From assembly GCA_021773355.1 (NCBI GenBank), contig JAJFKE010000028.1, positions 1 through 64,000 of the forward strand: a DNA stretch of 64,000 nt. The letters are read 5' to 3'. The notes under the pieces are model-generated. The model was not told the DNA's origin. It ran no database searches and was given only the letters and a program-made list of their open reading frames with translations. A program made the position numbers and the translations under genes. The first letter of the stretch is position 1. Each line of letters begins with the position of its first letter. The DNA comes from Gammaproteobacteria bacterium. Lineage in GTDB: Bacteria; Pseudomonadota; Gammaproteobacteria; Pseudomonadales; Pseudohongiellaceae. Below, one piece after another: positions 61,893 to 64,000 of this stretch.

Positions 61893-63665
61893 TTATGGCA
61901 AACGAAACACGTACAAGGTATTCCCACCTGCGCGCTGGCGAATCTCTGGCGTGTGTCGTCGGTAGTTAACGCCCTCGCCTGCCGCAATGGCAATATACTG
62001 CACTCCATCCACGCTATAGCTCACGGGAAAACCACCGGCCGTGGAGTTAAGAATTTGCTCCCAAAGAATGTCGCCGCTGTCGGCATCGAAGGCACGAAAT
62101 CGTCTGGCGTCGTCGCTGACAAAAACCAGTCCACCGCCGGTGGTTAACACGGAACCACCGATGCCGGCTCGTTGCCGGTAGGTCCAGCGGGTTTCACCGG
62201 TGGCCACATCGATCGAGGTAAATTGTCCTACCTGTCCGGTATCCTCAGGCCCAAGCTCGGGACTGTTTCTGGCGGATGCGTGGTGTAGGCCTACAGTGGG
62301 TGTCACCGGCCTTAGGGCGTAATTCATGCAGGTGTTATTGCTTGGCGTATACAGAGAGTTAGTCTGTGGACTGTAACCGACAGAGTTCCAGTTAATACCG
62401 CCCTGAGCAGTTGGGCACACCAGTTTCTGCTGCCCAATTTCGGTGATATCTATCTCAGGATTGGTGATGCCCTTGCGCCCTTCTATGTCCACGCCAACGA
62501 TTACGTTCTGATAGTTAGTCTCGGTTGCCCACAGGAACTCGCCAGTGGCCGCATCCAGTGTCCACACGATGCCGGGCTTGCCGGGAATACCTGTGATGAC
62601 TTTGCGTCGTTCGCTGGAGGCGATGTTTGGATTCATCCAGGACACAGCATCGGCATCGGGTGTGACTTCGGTTTCTACTATTAAACGCTCGAAGGGATGG
62701 TCCTGATCCCAGTTGCCAGCGGGAATATGTTGGAAGTACCAGGCAATTTCGCCAGTCTCTGCATCCAGAGCCAAGGTGGAGTTAGTGTACAACACATCGC
62801 CGCCCCGGGTACCGCGCTGAATTTCACCCCAGGGAATGGGCACTGCCACACCGATAAAAATAAGATTGAGCTCGGAGTCGAAACTGGCTGGCATCCAGGC
62901 CGAGCCGCCGCGGCGCCGTTCGTTGGGAACGTCTCCCCAGCTTTCACCGTTGGGTTCACCAATCTTTGGTACGGTGTTGGTACGCCACAACTCTTCGCCG
63001 GTGTCGGCATCGTGGGCAGTAATCCAGCAGCTGGTATTGATGTAGTAACAGCCGGACATGCCGGTGATAACTTTGCCGTTGAACACCTGTGGACCGCCGG
63101 AATAATGTTGGCCCACTGTCCAATCACCGATCTGTCGCTCCCAGGTGACTTCACCACTGGTGGCGTTTAACGACACTATGTAAGCATCGCGGGTGGCGAT
63201 AAGTAATTGATCTTTATACAGGGTGCCATTGCGGTTTGCGCAGGACAGCGGCGCAGCATGATCGACGGTTGGCCTTCGATATTCCCACAGCGGCGTACCA
63301 TCGGTGGCGTCCACGGCCTCGATAAAGTCACAGGCCTGGGGCAGAAACATAATGCCGTCGTGTACCAGGGGCGTGGTCTCCTGCTTGCCGGGCTCCATGG
63401 TCCAGGACCAGGCCAGACGCAGGCTGTCTACGTTATCCTTGTTGATCTGATCCAGCGGACTAAAGGCCCAATGGTTGGGCGTGCCGCGCCACATCAGCCA
63501 ATCACCTGCCGGCGGGTTTGCTAACTCTTCCAGAGTAACCGGGGTGTAGTTATCCAATAGATCCTGTTGCGCGCTGGCAATGGACATGATTGAGGCGAAC
63601 GCAATGGCAAAGGTTGCCAAGACAAGTCTGGATAGAGAATGCTGGCGAGCAGAACGGATGGGCAT
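61893..63665 (-). CDS. PQQ-dependent quinoprotein dehydrogenase
   Basis: 590 residues. Signal peptide (LVLATFAIAFASIMSIASAQ) and an eight-bladed propeller with W-docking motifs: WLMWRGTPNHWAFSPLDQIN at the N-terminus, ALDAETGEIAWYFQHIPAGNWDQD in the middle (in pieces) and AFDADSGDILWEQ near the C-terminus. This is the pattern of methanol/alcohol dehydrogenase-type quinoproteins without a fused cytochrome. It oxidises an alcohol or sugar in the periplasm and passes electrons to a cytochrome. The substrate is undetermined. Its C-terminal neighbour is the split-barrel protein. Confidence 0.93.
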   Translation of the reverse strand: MPIRSARQHSLSRLVLATFAIAFASIMSIASAQQDLLDNYTPVTLEELANPPAGDWLMWRGTPNHWAFSPLDQINKDNVDSLRLAWSWTMEPGKQETTPLVHDGIMFLPQACDFIEAVDATDGTPLWEYRRPTVDHAAPLSCANRNGTLYKDQLLIATRDAYIVSLNATSGEVTWERQIGDWTVGQHYSGGPQVFNGKVITGMSGCYYINTSCWITAHDADTGEELWRTNTVPKIGEPNGESWGDVPNERRRGGSAWMPASFDSELNLIFIGVAVPIPWGEIQRGTRGGDVLYTNSTLALDAETGEIAWYFQHIPAGNWDQDHPFERLIVETEVTPDADAVSWMNPNIASSERRKVITGIPGKPGIVWTLDAATGEFLWATETNYQNVIVGVDIEGRKGITNPEIDITEIGQQKLVCPTAQGGINWNSVGYSPQTNSLYTPSNNTCMNYALRPVTPTVGLHHASARNSPELGPEDTGQVGQFTSIDVATGETRWTYRQRAGIGGSVLTTGGGLVFVSDDARRFRAFDADSGDILWEQILNSTAGGFPVSYSVDGVQYIAIAAGEGVNYRRHTPEIRQRAGGNTLYVFRLP

Positions 63666-63890
63666 TTGTTATTCCTCTTATAGTGTGACGCTTGAAGATT
63701 GATAACACAGAATCTGCGCCGCAGACTACTTTTTTGCCATAAATAAGCGCATGAGTTAGAGTTTTTTGGTCGATGATTAGCTAAAGAGTTGTTCTGTCAT
63801 CTCCTGTTTTCTCATTACTGTGGGATCGACACAACAATGACCATAGCCGAGGACGCGCAATTTTCATCACCCTTGCCAGTGCCTGGATAG
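63666..63890. other. Intergenic, presumed PQQ dehydrogenase promoter
   Basis: About 225 bases upstream of the dehydrogenase with no frame of interest; a T-rich segment ACTTTTTTGCC at about 63728 may be a terminator remnant of the gene at the window end. Nothing else is seen. Confidence 0.4.
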
Positions 63891-64000
63891 TCAGTTACCG
63901 AAAACCTCTTTCAGATTTACAATCAGCTTCTCGCGTATTTCTTCGCCGGCTTTGTCCAGATTCAATTCTTTCCATCGTACCGCTGGCAAATATTGAGCAT
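63891..64000 (-). CDS. C-terminal end of a gene cut by the window edge
   Basis: On the minus strand an open frame enters from beyond 64000 and reads AQYLPAVRWKELNLDKAGEE, then continues in frame to NLKEVFGN and a TGA stop at 63893-63891. Sequence character is that of a genuine protein C-terminus (amphipathic helices). Identity cannot be assigned from about 35 residues. Probably co-oriented with the PQQ dehydrogenase. Confidence 0.65.
   Translation of the reverse strand, partial: AQYLPAVRWKELNLDKAGEEIREKLIVNLKEVFGN

Overview
The window looks like chromosomal DNA of a free-living, probably marine, gammaproteobacterium with many outer-membrane and periplasmic enzymes. Pointers are a TonB-dependent receptor, a PQQ-dependent dehydrogenase, a cytochrome-like lipoprotein of a type common in marine gammaproteobacteria, RAYT transposases with REP-like ends, Tex, and an ECF41 sigma factor. 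No rRNA, ribosomal protein or phage backbone is present, so placement is by gene style only. Base composition is mixed: housekeeping-like segments are moderately GC-balanced, while about 22.9-29.6 kb and 50.7-59.8 kb are clearly AT-richer and look acquired.

Layout. 0-13.3 kb holds small exported or metabolic enzymes (methyltransferase-like protein, VOC protein, WYL regulator, chromene-carboxylate isomerase-like protein, metallo-beta-lactamase-fold hydrolase, RidA, monooxygenase, Tex, START protein). It also holds a peroxiredoxin-like gene whose in-frame TGA falls exactly on the redox cysteine and is followed by a SECIS-like hairpin, so it is probably a selenoprotein. 13.5-29.6 kb is a defence and accessory island: a five-gene type I restriction-modification operon with an extra half-size specificity subunit and a YgjP-type metallopeptidase; an AbiE toxin-antitoxin pair with a matching inverted repeat upstream; a PD-(D/E)XK protein divergent from a DNA methyltransferase-like protein; then a NERD-domain gene broken by TGA, a membrane protein and a cysteine-cluster protein. 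This last block lies between two 204-bp copies of a cupin gene 3' end. 29.7-32.4 kb is an ECF41 regulon: the sigma factor, its AhpD-like partner and a membrane protein, with two ECF41-type promoters readable in the DNA. 33.2-38.2 kb is bracketed by two RAYT elements (one broken by a 10-bp deletion) that enclose a mobile mystery protein A/B (HTH/Fic) pair and REP-like debris. 38.2-50.2 kb carries the cytochrome-like lipoprotein, an ECF sigma/anti-sigma operon, a PF10118-like protein, a styrene-oxide-isomerase-like membrane protein, a HAD phosphatase, the TonB receptor and a second metallo-beta-lactamase-fold protein.

50.7-59.8 kb is a compact, apparently undescribed natural-product locus: aminotransferase, PhyH-type dioxygenase, an unrecognised 456-residue protein, an NRPS with the order adenylation - carrier - condensation, and a D-Ala-D-Ala-ligase-like ATP-grasp enzyme, with a convergent unrecognised gene. 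It probably builds a small modified amino-acid conjugate or dipeptide. 59.8-64 kb returns to ordinary genes (flavin reductase-like, gamma carbonic anhydrase-like, PQQ dehydrogenase) plus a tRNA-Gly-like sequence whose T arm is split by a palindrome-rich insertion.

Three dispersed short-repeat families recur: family A (about 255-297 bp, one copy with perfect 30-bp terminal inverted repeats), family B (about 143-150 bp, three copies) and RAYT-end fragments. They sit mostly between convergent genes and in several cases supply stop codons.
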